From: Bacteroidaceae bacterium
Lineage (GTDB): Bacteria; Bacteroidota; Bacteroidia; Bacteroidales; Bacteroidaceae
DNA: 19,600 bases
Direction of reading: 5' to 3'
NCBI GenBank assembly: GCA_030843315.1
Contig: JAUUPT010000071.1
Location: forward strand, 1-19,600
In this document: positions 1-5,611 of the stretch, piece by piece
How the letters are laid out: the number at the start of each line of letters is the position of its first letter
Numbering within the stretch: the first letter of the stretch is position 1
The notes under the pieces: model-generated
Told to the model about the DNA's origin: nothing
Databases searched by the model: none
The model's input: the letters and a program-made list of their open reading frames with translations, nothing else
Translations under genes and position numbers: made by a program

Positions 1-242
1 TCGTAAACTCCGAGTTCTTCTTCTATCTCCTCGCAAACATTCTCTTTCAGATTCAGCAGCCGATTGATTTCCCTTCGTTTTTCCAAATCGGTGAAGTAGC
101 TTTCTACTACTGTATAAAGGTCGAATCCGGTAGTAGAACCTGCTGCCAAATCGAGTGATTCTACCATTTTCTCTACTGCCTGGTGAATGCGTTCCTTGCT
201 GATGAAATGCAATTCATTGCTATGAATTAAACTTCTGTCCAT
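1..242 (-). CDS. Hypothetical protein, N-terminal part, cut by window edge
   Basis: An open frame runs on the minus strand from an ATG at 242 to the window edge, giving about 80 codons with no stop. The visible part begins MDRSLIHSNELHF and is charged and probably helical, with many Glu and Lys (for example EKRREINRLLNLKENVCEEIEEE). It has no signal peptide, membrane segment or motif I recognise. The ATG is the only convincing start, because the next upstream sequence is AT-rich and non-coding. It is divergent from the lipoprotein gene starting at 461. I do not recognise the family. The open frame and plausible amino-acid composition support a real gene, but the function is unknown. Confidence 0.6.
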   Translation of the reverse strand, partial: MDRSLIHSNELHFISKERIHQAVEKMVESLDLAAGSTTGFDLYTVVESYFTDLEKRREINRLLNLKENVCEEIEEELGVY

Positions 243-324
243 AATACTTTCTGTTTTGGTTATTGTAGATATAACGCTCCATCAAGCAAGTTGGTTCAAG
301 CAGAACAGCAGTATGCCGGGATTC

Positions 325-353
325 GCTGCATGTTTTGCAGCATTGCTTTTTTT
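325..353 (+). terminator. Possible small hairpin with T-run
   Basis: GCTGCA (325-330) and TGCAGC (336-341) can pair across a 5-nt loop, and a run of seven T follows at 347-353. It looks like a weak intrinsic terminator pointing rightward. No rightward gene is visible upstream, so its role is unclear and it may be chance. Confidence 0.25.
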
Positions 354-392
354 CGTAGATAGGGAAACCCCTATTCATAAATAGAGAGAATC

Positions 393-425
393 ATTGGGAA
401 ATAATGTCTTATCTTCTTACATTTG
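393..425 (+). promoter_or_regulatory. Bacteroides-type promoter of the 461 lipoprotein
   Basis: TACATTTG at 418-425 matches the Bacteroides -7 consensus TAnnTTTG exactly. ATTG at 393-396 lies 21 bp upstream, as a three-of-four match to the -33 TTTG. Transcription would begin near 432-435. That excludes the upstream ATG at 404 and supports the ATG at 461. Confidence 0.55.
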
Positions 426-460
426 TCAGTATAGATGAGAAACTAAAAAAAAGTTCTATT

Positions 461-946
461 ATGAAAACGAGTTCTGTTATTTTATTATTGCTATTTGCTG
501 TATTAGCAACGAGTTGTGGTGTATATACCGCTAGCTACGGGCTCAATTCCAAACAACTGGGTAGCATTGAGCGAGGCATGGAGTTTAAGGAGGTCTGTAC
601 TGTTCTTGGCGAGCCGGTTCTCCGAGATTTGGATGATGAGGGAGAGGCTTGGACTTTTCGAGCTAATGGGAACACGGGATGCACGGTTGTCAAAATTTGG
701 TTTGAAGATGGAAAGGTGGTAGAAATGAAAAGCCATCTGGAAGGTAATTACCCAAGTTCATCTTCAATAGATAACAGTTCCTCAACTGTGAAGAAGAGTA
801 AGGATACTGGGAGCAAAGTAAGTATTGGGTCTGACGGCAAAATGTATATTGAGACAGGCTCTATTGTCACCTCTCCTGATGGCAAGCAATACATTAAGAC
901 TGGGAATATGGTTGTCACTCCGGACGGAACCATCATGCTGCCTTAA
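461..946 (+). CDS. Small lipoprotein with BamE/SmpA-like fold and C-terminal repeats
   Basis: The protein has 161 residues from the ATG at 461. Residues 1-19 are a lipoprotein signal (hydrophobic LLLLFAVLA, then ATSC with Cys19), so the mature protein is probably membrane-anchored. Residues 35-95 carry the pattern of the SmpA/OmlA (BamE-like) family: a Gly-Met turn, EVCTVLGEPV, then W-F-R and a closing F-DGKV strand. A Ser-rich linker follows at about 100-125. The tail repeats a unit of about 15 residues built on DGKxYIxTG and PDG. An ATG at 404 is in frame, but it would bury the signal peptide behind 19 charged residues and it lies upstream of the predicted transcription start. Family membership is inferred from pattern only. 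Many Bacteroides small lipoproteins share this fold without being part of the Bam complex. Confidence 0.75.
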   Translation: MKTSSVILLLLFAVLATSCGVYTASYGLNSKQLGSIERGMEFKEVCTVLGEPVLRDLDDEGEAWTFRANGNTGCTVVKIWFEDGKVVEMKSHLEGNYPSSSSIDNSSSTVKKSKDTGSKVSIGSDGKMYIETGSIVTSPDGKQYIKTGNMVVTPDGTIMLP

Positions 947-1000
947 TTTCAGTTGAAATATACGCTTCTGCTCCTTCTCCCGTTTTGTTCTTTTTCTCTT

Positions 1001-1097
1001 CTCCTTCGCACCCGGTTCGCTTCTTCTTCGCTTCTATAGGGGGAGAAAATAAGCGGACCAGGTGCGGAGCGGATACGGACCGGGTACGGAGAAGGTA
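1001..1097. repeat. GC-rich tandem 22-bp repeat with wobble-paired inverted copy
   Basis: Two adjacent 22-bp copies (1054-1075 and 1076-1097), both starting CGGACC, match at 17 of 22 positions. The stretch at 1001-1020 is a diverged inverted copy. It pairs with 1053-1072 at 15 of 20 positions, and most of the differences would be G-U pairs in RNA. The left half of the region (971-1036) is almost pure pyrimidine and the right half is purine-rich. It lies between two convergent genes and could act as a bidirectional transcription stop. Confidence 0.55.
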
Positions 1098-1116
1098 CGA
1101 GGCAACTCTAATTGTT

Positions 1117-1743
1117 CTATTTGTCGTTTTTGCAGAACTGTTCTTTACTCCTTTCTGACAGACGCCCTATATCGATTGAAATGACATCGCCGTTCCTTAC
1201 TTTATATTTCTGCGGTGAGCCGTCGGTGGCAATAGAGATGATGCCCAGTTCAAGCATTTGTTTCGTTTGGCTTGAAGAAAATGGGAAAAAACTTCTGAGC
1301 AGCAAAGGTAGTTTGATGCTGAATTCAACACTGCATTTTATCCGGATGTTGACGGATTCACCGGTCAGCATAAGAAGGTCTTCCATAGAAACGCTGCTGA
1401 CGATTTCATAATCGACGCTATTAAAGTCTAATGTTGCGTTATTCTGCCTTTCCAGTTCCGGGGAGAAGGCATATTTCCAGGCTGTTTCCGTGTCATTCAC
1501 AGAGAAACTGTGAAATAAGGCCTTGTCTATTAAGTCTGTTCTCTTTCGTGATAGCAGGGTGAGGTTACAGGTGCTATCGCATTGCACGCATCTGTAAATC
1601 AGCCATACGTCAATATTCTTTTTCTGTGCATTCATCCTGAACTTGTCGCTGCAATAGAATCTGTTACTATCGCAATGGCTGCATTTCTTTATTAGTAAAG
1701 GCGTATTTTTGACCTTTATCTCCCATGTGACTACTGTGTTCAT
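1117..1743 (-). CDS. DUF1062 family protein (zinc-ribbon-like)
   Basis: The protein has 208 residues, a usual length for the DUF1062 family. The N-terminus has the family pattern: a tryptophan strand (TWEIKVKNTP), then KCSHC (C21, C24), a third cysteine at 31, KFRMNAQKKNIDVWLIYRC, and a second pair at C52 and C55. Four or five cysteines in this arrangement suggest a bound zinc ion. The rest is an alpha/beta region without known catalytic residues, and its C-terminal portion (about 150-195) has an S4-like look, with a KYKVRNGDVI strand. No signal peptide or membrane segment is present, so it is probably cytoplasmic. The function of the family is unknown to me. It is downstream of the rteC-type gene in the same direction, with a 101-bp gap that contains its own dyad and tandem repeats, so it is probably transcribed separately. 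Confidence 0.8.
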   Translation of the reverse strand: MNTVVTWEIKVKNTPLLIKKCSHCDSNRFYCSDKFRMNAQKKNIDVWLIYRCVQCDSTCNLTLLSRKRTDLIDKALFHSFSVNDTETAWKYAFSPELERQNNATLDFNSVDYEIVSSVSMEDLLMLTGESVNIRIKCSVEFSIKLPLLLRSFFPFSSSQTKQMLELGIISIATDGSPQKYKVRNGDVISIDIGRLSERSKEQFCKNDK

Positions 1744-1753
1744 CGTTCTAAAA

Positions 1754-1803
1754 GCTAATATTTATCTTTGTTTCCAAGTTTTTCTGCAAAGTTGGATATT
1801 AGC
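1754..1803. promoter_or_regulatory. Dyad in the gap upstream of the DUF1062 gene
   Basis: GCTAATAT (1754-1761) and ATATTAGC (1796-1803) form a perfect inverted repeat. Inside it CTTTG (1766-1770) and CAAAG (1787-1791) form a second one with the same centre. A perfect TAnnTTTG box (TATCTTTG, 1763-1770) faces rightward. On the minus strand CAACTTTG (1794-1787), a seven-of-eight match, faces the DUF1062 gene. The site could be an operator overlapping these boxes or an RNA hairpin. Neither box has a clear -33 element. Confidence 0.45.
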
Positions 1804-1815
1804 GGTTTGGCTTTT

Positions 1816-1845
1816 TCACAAGATGTCACAAGATGCCCCAAGATT
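1816..1845. repeat. Tandem 10-bp repeats at the 3' end of rteC
   Basis: TCACAAGATG occurs twice in direct succession (1816-1825 and 1826-1835), followed by the related CCCCAAGATT (1836-1845). One repeat per helical turn, 22-51 bp upstream of the minus-strand -7-like box, is a layout that would suit an activator site for the DUF1062 gene. No protein is assigned to it. Confidence 0.5.
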
Positions 1846-2690
1846 TATTTGTCCAGTTCGTCCATCATTTTAATTATTTTCTCTTTCAACTTGTCCAGAA
1901 ATAGCGTTCTGTTCTTCTTTCTATTCCTGATTTCGAGGAATATTCTGTAAAAGTCGCCAATCTCGATATTGAAAAGAATTTCGCAGCAGAAAGCGATGTC
2001 TTTCAGATTGCTGTTCCCGTTGTTCAGACATTTGCTTGCATATAGTGCATAAATCAATTCTACGAGTGCAACTTTACTTTCTGTCCACTGCAGCCGTTGC
2101 TCTTCGATGATGGAGGCCAGTTTGAAGTGCAGTTTCTCGGAAAGTAGTTCTATTTCATCAGACAGGTATTGCTGCAGATGCTCATCTGCCAAAATTTCGG
2201 CGACGCTGGAGTCGTGCATTGTGGAGAACGAGGCATCCTTATTCAGAAAGTCGCACTGGGCATCAGAGTAAATATCGTAATGCCCCCTTCTGAAGTAGAG
2301 ATTATCGAGAGCGGTTTGTCTCGTTTGGTAATAGTTATAAAATCCATTGTCAAAAGTCTTTCTTTTCAGATTTTCATATTCTACTTTAAGATACTTTAAC
2401 TGGGTTGCCGGAGATTGTCCCGTGCGATGCTTTTCAATACGGTATAGATGGACATGAAACATTAGCAGGCTGAATACTTGCGGTTTCCAGACCTTAAAGA
2501 AAAGAACCTCTTCTTGTGGATTTTCAAATTGATATTCCGAGGTTTTCTGTTTTAGCAGGGTGAGTGAGGATTGTATGAAGCCGACTTTCTGCTTTATTTT
2601 ATCGAGAGTATCAATCTGTAGTTGCTCTATTCTTTGTATTTCTATATCTATATTTAGCTTAATGTCCTTTACGAAATTTTCCATTTGCAT
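1845..2690 (-). CDS. rteC: RteC-family regulator (orphan)
   Basis: The protein has 281 residues and is alike over its whole length to RteC, the DNA-binding activator of excision genes in CTnDOT-type conjugative transposons. Family hallmarks by residue region: an N-terminal helical part with EEVLFFKVWKPQVFSLL, then YYQTRQTALDNLYFRRG, then a MHDSSVAEILADE segment, and a C-terminal block with LVELIYALYASKCLNNGN, a GDFYRIFLEIRNRKKNRTLFLDKL-type run and KMMDELD. In CTnDOT, RteC is made under RteA/RteB control and binds upstream of xis genes. Here there is no rteA, rteB, xis, integrase or mobilisation gene in view. The start MQMEN is at 2690, with a second ATG two codons later. The gene directly abuts a foreign gene fragment (2695-2793), so its native promoter may be missing. 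The symbol denotes the family, not proven function. Confidence 0.85.
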   Translation of the reverse strand: MQMENFVKDIKLNIDIEIQRIEQLQIDTLDKIKQKVGFIQSSLTLLKQKTSEYQFENPQEEVLFFKVWKPQVFSLLMFHVHLYRIEKHRTGQSPATQLKYLKVEYENLKRKTFDNGFYNYYQTRQTALDNLYFRRGHYDIYSDAQCDFLNKDASFSTMHDSSVAEILADEHLQQYLSDEIELLSEKLHFKLASIIEEQRLQWTESKVALVELIYALYASKCLNNGNSNLKDIAFCCEILFNIEIGDFYRIFLEIRNRKKNRTLFLDKLKEKIIKMMDELDK

Positions 2691-2694
2691 TTAG

Positions 2695-2793
2695 GCCACC
2701 AGGCACTTCAACGGCAATAATAAGCTCGTTCAGGCGCGTGAATGGCTGATGACAACTGCCTTGACAGGCAATGTGGTTAATAGTGAAAAATGA
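2695..2793 (+). pseudogene. C-terminal gene fragment next to rteC
   Basis: An open stretch of 32 codons on the plus strand ends at TGA (2791-2793). It reads ATRHFNGNNKLV, then QAREWLMTTALTGNVVNSEK. It has a coding-like composition and higher GC than its surroundings, but no start codon, and an in-frame TAG sits immediately before it. It therefore looks like the last part of a gene whose 5' portion has been replaced by rteC, with a junction near 2691-2695. I do not recognise the parent protein. Confidence 0.4.
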
Positions 2794-2968
2794 TACAATG
2801 AAAAACCTGTTTAAGTAGAATTACTCAAACGAAAGAAATTAGCCTGTGGTCTGTGAGGCTAATATTAAGCTAAAACAAATTTAAGAATTGTGCTCAAAAT
2901 GTTTTCTGTTATGGTTTCGTGGGCAAATATAGCTGTTTTTTGGTGAACAAAAAACAATTTAAGATAAT

Positions 2969-3085
2969 TCAGAGAACACTTACTGAACTTCCGACAGCAA
3001 TTATTTGTTCTTTCATGTTACGAACGCGTTGAGTATTTAATGTAATTAAAAGTAGGATGATAAACCCTATTAAATTGTAATTCAT
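2969..3085 (-). CDS. Possible 38-residue membrane peptide
   Basis: The ATG at 3085 opens a 38-codon frame starting MNYNLIGFIILLLITLNTQRVR and ending in TGA at 2969. One hydrophobic segment (residues 5-15) followed by Arg-rich residues would fit a single-span small protein or a small hydrophobic toxin. No Shine-Dalgarno or -7 box is evident upstream. AT-rich spacer DNA often produces such frames by chance, so this is weakly supported. Confidence 0.22.
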   Translation of the reverse strand: MNYNLIGFIILLLITLNTQRVRNMKEQIIAVGSSVSVL

Positions 3086-3218
3086 AATGTTTTCTTAGAA
3101 TTTTGTTATGTTAGAATTGAAGATGACTACCTGTGAATTTGTGCTGCTCCTATCATGTTGATAGCCCCTCTGTAATCTCTGTTTTACCTTCTTATTCGGT
3201 TTTGTATCTTAGATTATG

Positions 3219-3237
3219 CGAATGTAAAATACATTCG
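3219..3237. promoter_or_regulatory. Perfect 8-bp hairpin/dyad
   Basis: CGAATGTA, AAA, TACATTCG reads as a perfect inverted repeat with a 3-nt loop. It lies about 40 bp before the small ORF at 3275 and 280 bp before the kinase. It could be an operator. No T-run follows, so a terminator is unlikely. Confidence 0.35.
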
Positions 3238-3274
3238 TTTAGTGGCTGTTGTGATTTGGTAGGAGTTATCTAAA

Positions 3275-3412
3275 ATGTATTGTTTGAAAAAGTATAGATA
3301 TTGTTTGAAACGAAAGGAGGATTTGTGTCATGAATACTTCCATAAACGTCCTGTTATCCAGACTTTAGGCAAGTGTTTGTTGAGAAGCATTTGTTTTTTA
3401 TATATAAAATAA
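3275..3412 (+). CDS. Possible 45-residue basic, cysteine-rich peptide
   Basis: This frame has 45 codons. It starts MYCLKKYRYCLKRKEDLC, has five cysteines (residues 3, 10, 18, 34, 40) and is strongly basic. AGGAG lies 9 nt before the ATG, a good Shine-Dalgarno spacing, although Bacteroides rarely depends on one. A 7-residue internal repeat (YCLKKYR/YCLKRKE) reflects the 12-bp DNA repeat. No relative is recognised. A second frame inside it (3330-3368, MNTSINVLLSRL) has an even stronger AAAGGAGG. Either may be chance. Confidence 0.25.
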   Translation: MYCLKKYRYCLKRKEDLCHEYFHKRPVIQTLGKCLLRSICFLYIK

Positions 3413-3516
3413 ATGCATATATTTGTGATATACGGAATGTTTTTCGGCAGCATTTGATTTTGCTTTTTGCTATTTTTACTTCTGTATGTCAAGTATTAAT
3501 CAAATATTAATTGAAT

Positions 3517-5250
3517 ATGAAGTTTTCTGATCCCGAACAAAAACAAGCTGATATAGAGTTGGAACAGTATCGTACCCGGCTTGAGCAGATGGTCGAAGAA
3601 AAATCCAAAGACTTGATAGCCATCCAGGAAGATTTGGAGGCAACCAACCGGCGTCAGGCATTGTTCATCAAAGTATTGCAAATATTACAACTGGAACCAG
3701 ATATACCTAAGGCCATGAACATGGCACTTGCCGAAATAGGGCGATATACCGGCGTTGACCGCTTGGCTACATGGGAAAACCACCTCGACGGGGTGACCTA
3801 TGGCTGTACCTATGAATGGTGTAATGAAGGTATTGAACCTGCCATAGATTACTTGCGAAGCATGACTATTGAAGCCGGAAAGCCTTGGTTTGATATGCTT
3901 GCCAAAGATAATCTCATCTGTACATCTGATATTTATTCGCTCGATCCCTTTATCACGCAAATGCTGGAAGTGCAGGGTGTAAAGGCGATTGCTGTCTTTC
4001 CGTTGTCGCAACTGGGCGTACATTTCGGATTCCTTTCGTTCAACTTCTGCTGGAATAAACAATGGGACGAAAAGGATGTGGAGCTGATGAGTCAGATATC
4101 ACAAATCGTATCTACTGCAACGAAGCGTTGGCAGGTAGAAATTTCTCTGCAACAATCACAGCGAACGATGCAAAAGGTATTGGATAACATCAATACCAAT
4201 ATTTTTGTTAGTGATTACGACTCGCTGGAGGTGATCTTTGCGAATAAGCCTTTCAGAGAAGAGGCAGGGCAAGTTCCGGATAATGCAGAATGCTGGAGGA
4301 TGCTGAGCGCGGGGCTGGATGGCCCCTGCAAGCACTGTCCGAAGGCTAAATTGCTCAATGCCGATCGCCAACCTACAGGCGTTCAGTTCTGGGAAGACTA
4401 CAATCCTGTTACCAAGCGTTGGTACACCATTCAGAGTATGGCGCTTAAATGGCTTGATGGTCGGTGGGCCATCATGGAGCTGGCTACCGACATCACTACC
4501 CGCAAGGAAGTGGAGTTGGAACTGATTCAGGCCAAGGAAAAAGCCGAGGAATCGGATAGGCTCAAATCGGCATTCTTGGCCAACATGAGCCACGAAATAC
4601 GTACTACCCTCAATGCTATTGTAGGCTTTTCGAGCTTGCTCGCCGAGACCAACGAGATGGAAGAGCGCAAAATGTATATGTCCATAGTGGAGAAGAACAA
4701 CGAATTGTTGCTCAACCTTATCTCCGATATTCTGGATATTTCCAAAATAGAGGCCGGTACGATAGAATTTACCGAGGCTTGGGTAGAACTGCCCCAGCTT
4801 TGCCGCGAGGTAATTACCACCTTCGAACAGAAGAACACCAATGAGGCGGTAGAACTGCGTTTCGACGAAAGCTCACCGCAACTGACTATCAATAGCGATA
4901 AGAACCGAATTACGCAGGTGCTTTCTAACTTCATGACTAATGCTTTGAAGTTTACCGCCGAAGGCTCAATCACCATTTCCTACACTTTGGAAAACGACAA
5001 CCAGGTGCGTTTCTGTGTGACGGATACGGGAAAAGGTATTCCACCCGAAAAGCAGCAAGAGATCTTCCATCGTTTTGCAAAGCTCGACTCGTTCGTGCAA
5101 GGTGCCGGTCTGGGGCTGTCTATATGCCAGAGCCTGGTAGAGCGAATGGGCGGACAGATCGGAGTCGAATCCCGTGGAGAGGGTGAAGGCTCGTGCTTTT
5201 GGTTCACGCATCCGTATACGCCGGAGGCAGAGATTGTATCGGAGGCGTAA
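3517..5250 (+). CDS. Soluble sensor histidine kinase, GAF-PAS-HisKA-HATPase
   Basis: The protein has 577 residues from the ATG at 3517; a TTG two codons upstream is less likely. No signal peptide or membrane span is seen, so it senses a cytoplasmic cue. The order is: coiled coil (about 5-45), GAF domain (about 58-205), PAS domain (about 215-335) with a CKHC pair (C271, C274), a helical linker, HisKA with the phospho-acceptor His359 in SHEIRTTLN, and HATPase_c with N-box around N471/N475, G1 DTGKGIP (503-509) and G2 GAGLGL (529-534). The H-box has Thr364 where most relatives have Pro (usual SHEIRTPLN). It has no receiver domain and no response regulator lies nearby, so its partner is unknown. 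The kinase architecture is certain; the signal is not. Confidence 0.9.
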   Translation: MKFSDPEQKQADIELEQYRTRLEQMVEEKSKDLIAIQEDLEATNRRQALFIKVLQILQLEPDIPKAMNMALAEIGRYTGVDRLATWENHLDGVTYGCTYEWCNEGIEPAIDYLRSMTIEAGKPWFDMLAKDNLICTSDIYSLDPFITQMLEVQGVKAIAVFPLSQLGVHFGFLSFNFCWNKQWDEKDVELMSQISQIVSTATKRWQVEISLQQSQRTMQKVLDNINTNIFVSDYDSLEVIFANKPFREEAGQVPDNAECWRMLSAGLDGPCKHCPKAKLLNADRQPTGVQFWEDYNPVTKRWYTIQSMALKWLDGRWAIMELATDITTRKEVELELIQAKEKAEESDRLKSAFLANMSHEIRTTLNAIVGFSSLLAETNEMEERKMYMSIVEKNNELLLNLISDILDISKIEAGTIEFTEAWVELPQLCREVITTFEQKNTNEAVELRFDESSPQLTINSDKNRITQVLSNFMTNALKFTAEGSITISYTLENDNQVRFCVTDTGKGIPPEKQQEIFHRFAKLDSFVQGAGLGLSICQSLVERMGGQIGVESRGEGEGSCFWFTHPYTPEAEIVSEA

Positions 5251-5339
5251 AACCTTCTTCCGAATGCTTTGGGGAATAAGCATAGTGACTTTGCGTTACG
5301 GAAATTAAAAAATCGAAACAATAGAAAACGTTCCCCGTT

Positions 5340-5394
5340 TTTTACTAAAATTCAGTCAGGTTTTTACTAAATACCCAACTGATTTTTAGTAAAA
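5340..5394. repeat. Three evenly spaced TTTTAnTAAAA palindromes
   Basis: TTTTACTAAAA (5340-5350), TTTTACTAAAT (5362-5372) and TTTTAGTAAAA (5384-5394) start exactly 22 bp apart, with 11-bp spacers. Each is nearly a palindrome around one central base, and the two spacers are related as an inverted pair (8 of 11). The whole block is therefore a 55-bp dyad centred at 5367. As DNA this suits a repressor or activator array on one face of the helix. As RNA it could fold into a long hairpin after the kinase gene. Confidence 0.6.
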
Positions 5395-5402
5395 TTCTCC
5401 GG

Positions 5403-5429
5403 CCCCGCTCAGAAGGTGCTCTGACGGGG
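5403..5429 (+). terminator. Probable terminator after the kinase gene
   Basis: CCCCG-C-TCAGA pairs with TCTGA-CGGGG across the 6-nt loop AGGTGC, with one bulged C. A T-run occurs only further on (5454-5461), so it is a strong GC hairpin but an imperfect intrinsic terminator. It separates the kinase from the dehydrogenase promoter. Confidence 0.5.
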
Positions 5430-5535
5430 AAACGATAAAGAAACAGGGACGTTATTTTTTTCTGTACAAATGGATTGGCTGTAAACAGACTGTTTTTATA
5501 AAATGACGGGAACATGGATTATTCGTGTTGTCTCC

Positions 5536-5566
5536 TTTGTTTTTGCTGATATAATCAATAGCTTTG
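5536..5566 (+). promoter_or_regulatory. Promoter of the alcohol dehydrogenase gene
   Basis: TTTG (5536-5539), 19 bp, then TAGCTTTG (5559-5566) is an exact match to the Bacteroides consensus. Transcription would begin near 5573, leaving a leader of about 40 nt before the ATG at 5612. Confidence 0.75.
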
Positions 5567-5584
5567 CGGTTATTTATATCAGCA
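5544..5584. promoter_or_regulatory. Inverted repeat enclosing the -7 box (probable operator)
   Basis: TGCTGATATAA (5544-5554) and TTATATCAGCA (5574-5584) are perfect 11-bp inverted copies 19 bp apart. The -7 box lies between them and the right arm covers the expected start site. A dimeric repressor bound here would block transcription. In RNA only the right arm would be transcribed, so a DNA operator is more likely than a hairpin. Confidence 0.6.
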
Positions 5585-5611
5585 TAATTTCAAATTAAGT
5601 ATATTGAAGAA

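Larger units (their letters stand above)
2794..3516. other. Gene-poor AT-rich stretch
   Basis: There is no ORF of normal gene size on either strand. It contains two doubtful small ORFs (2969-3085 minus, 3275-3412 plus), a perfect 8-bp hairpin at 3219-3237 and a 12-bp direct repeat (TATTGTTTGAAA at 3278-3289 and 3299-3310). No clear promoter for the downstream kinase is seen. I see no insertion sequence or tRNA. Confidence 0.6.

Noticed and set aside
404..460. Earlier ATG for the BamE-like lipoprotein
   Set aside because: It lies upstream of the predicted transcription start and would place 19 charged residues before the lipoprotein signal.
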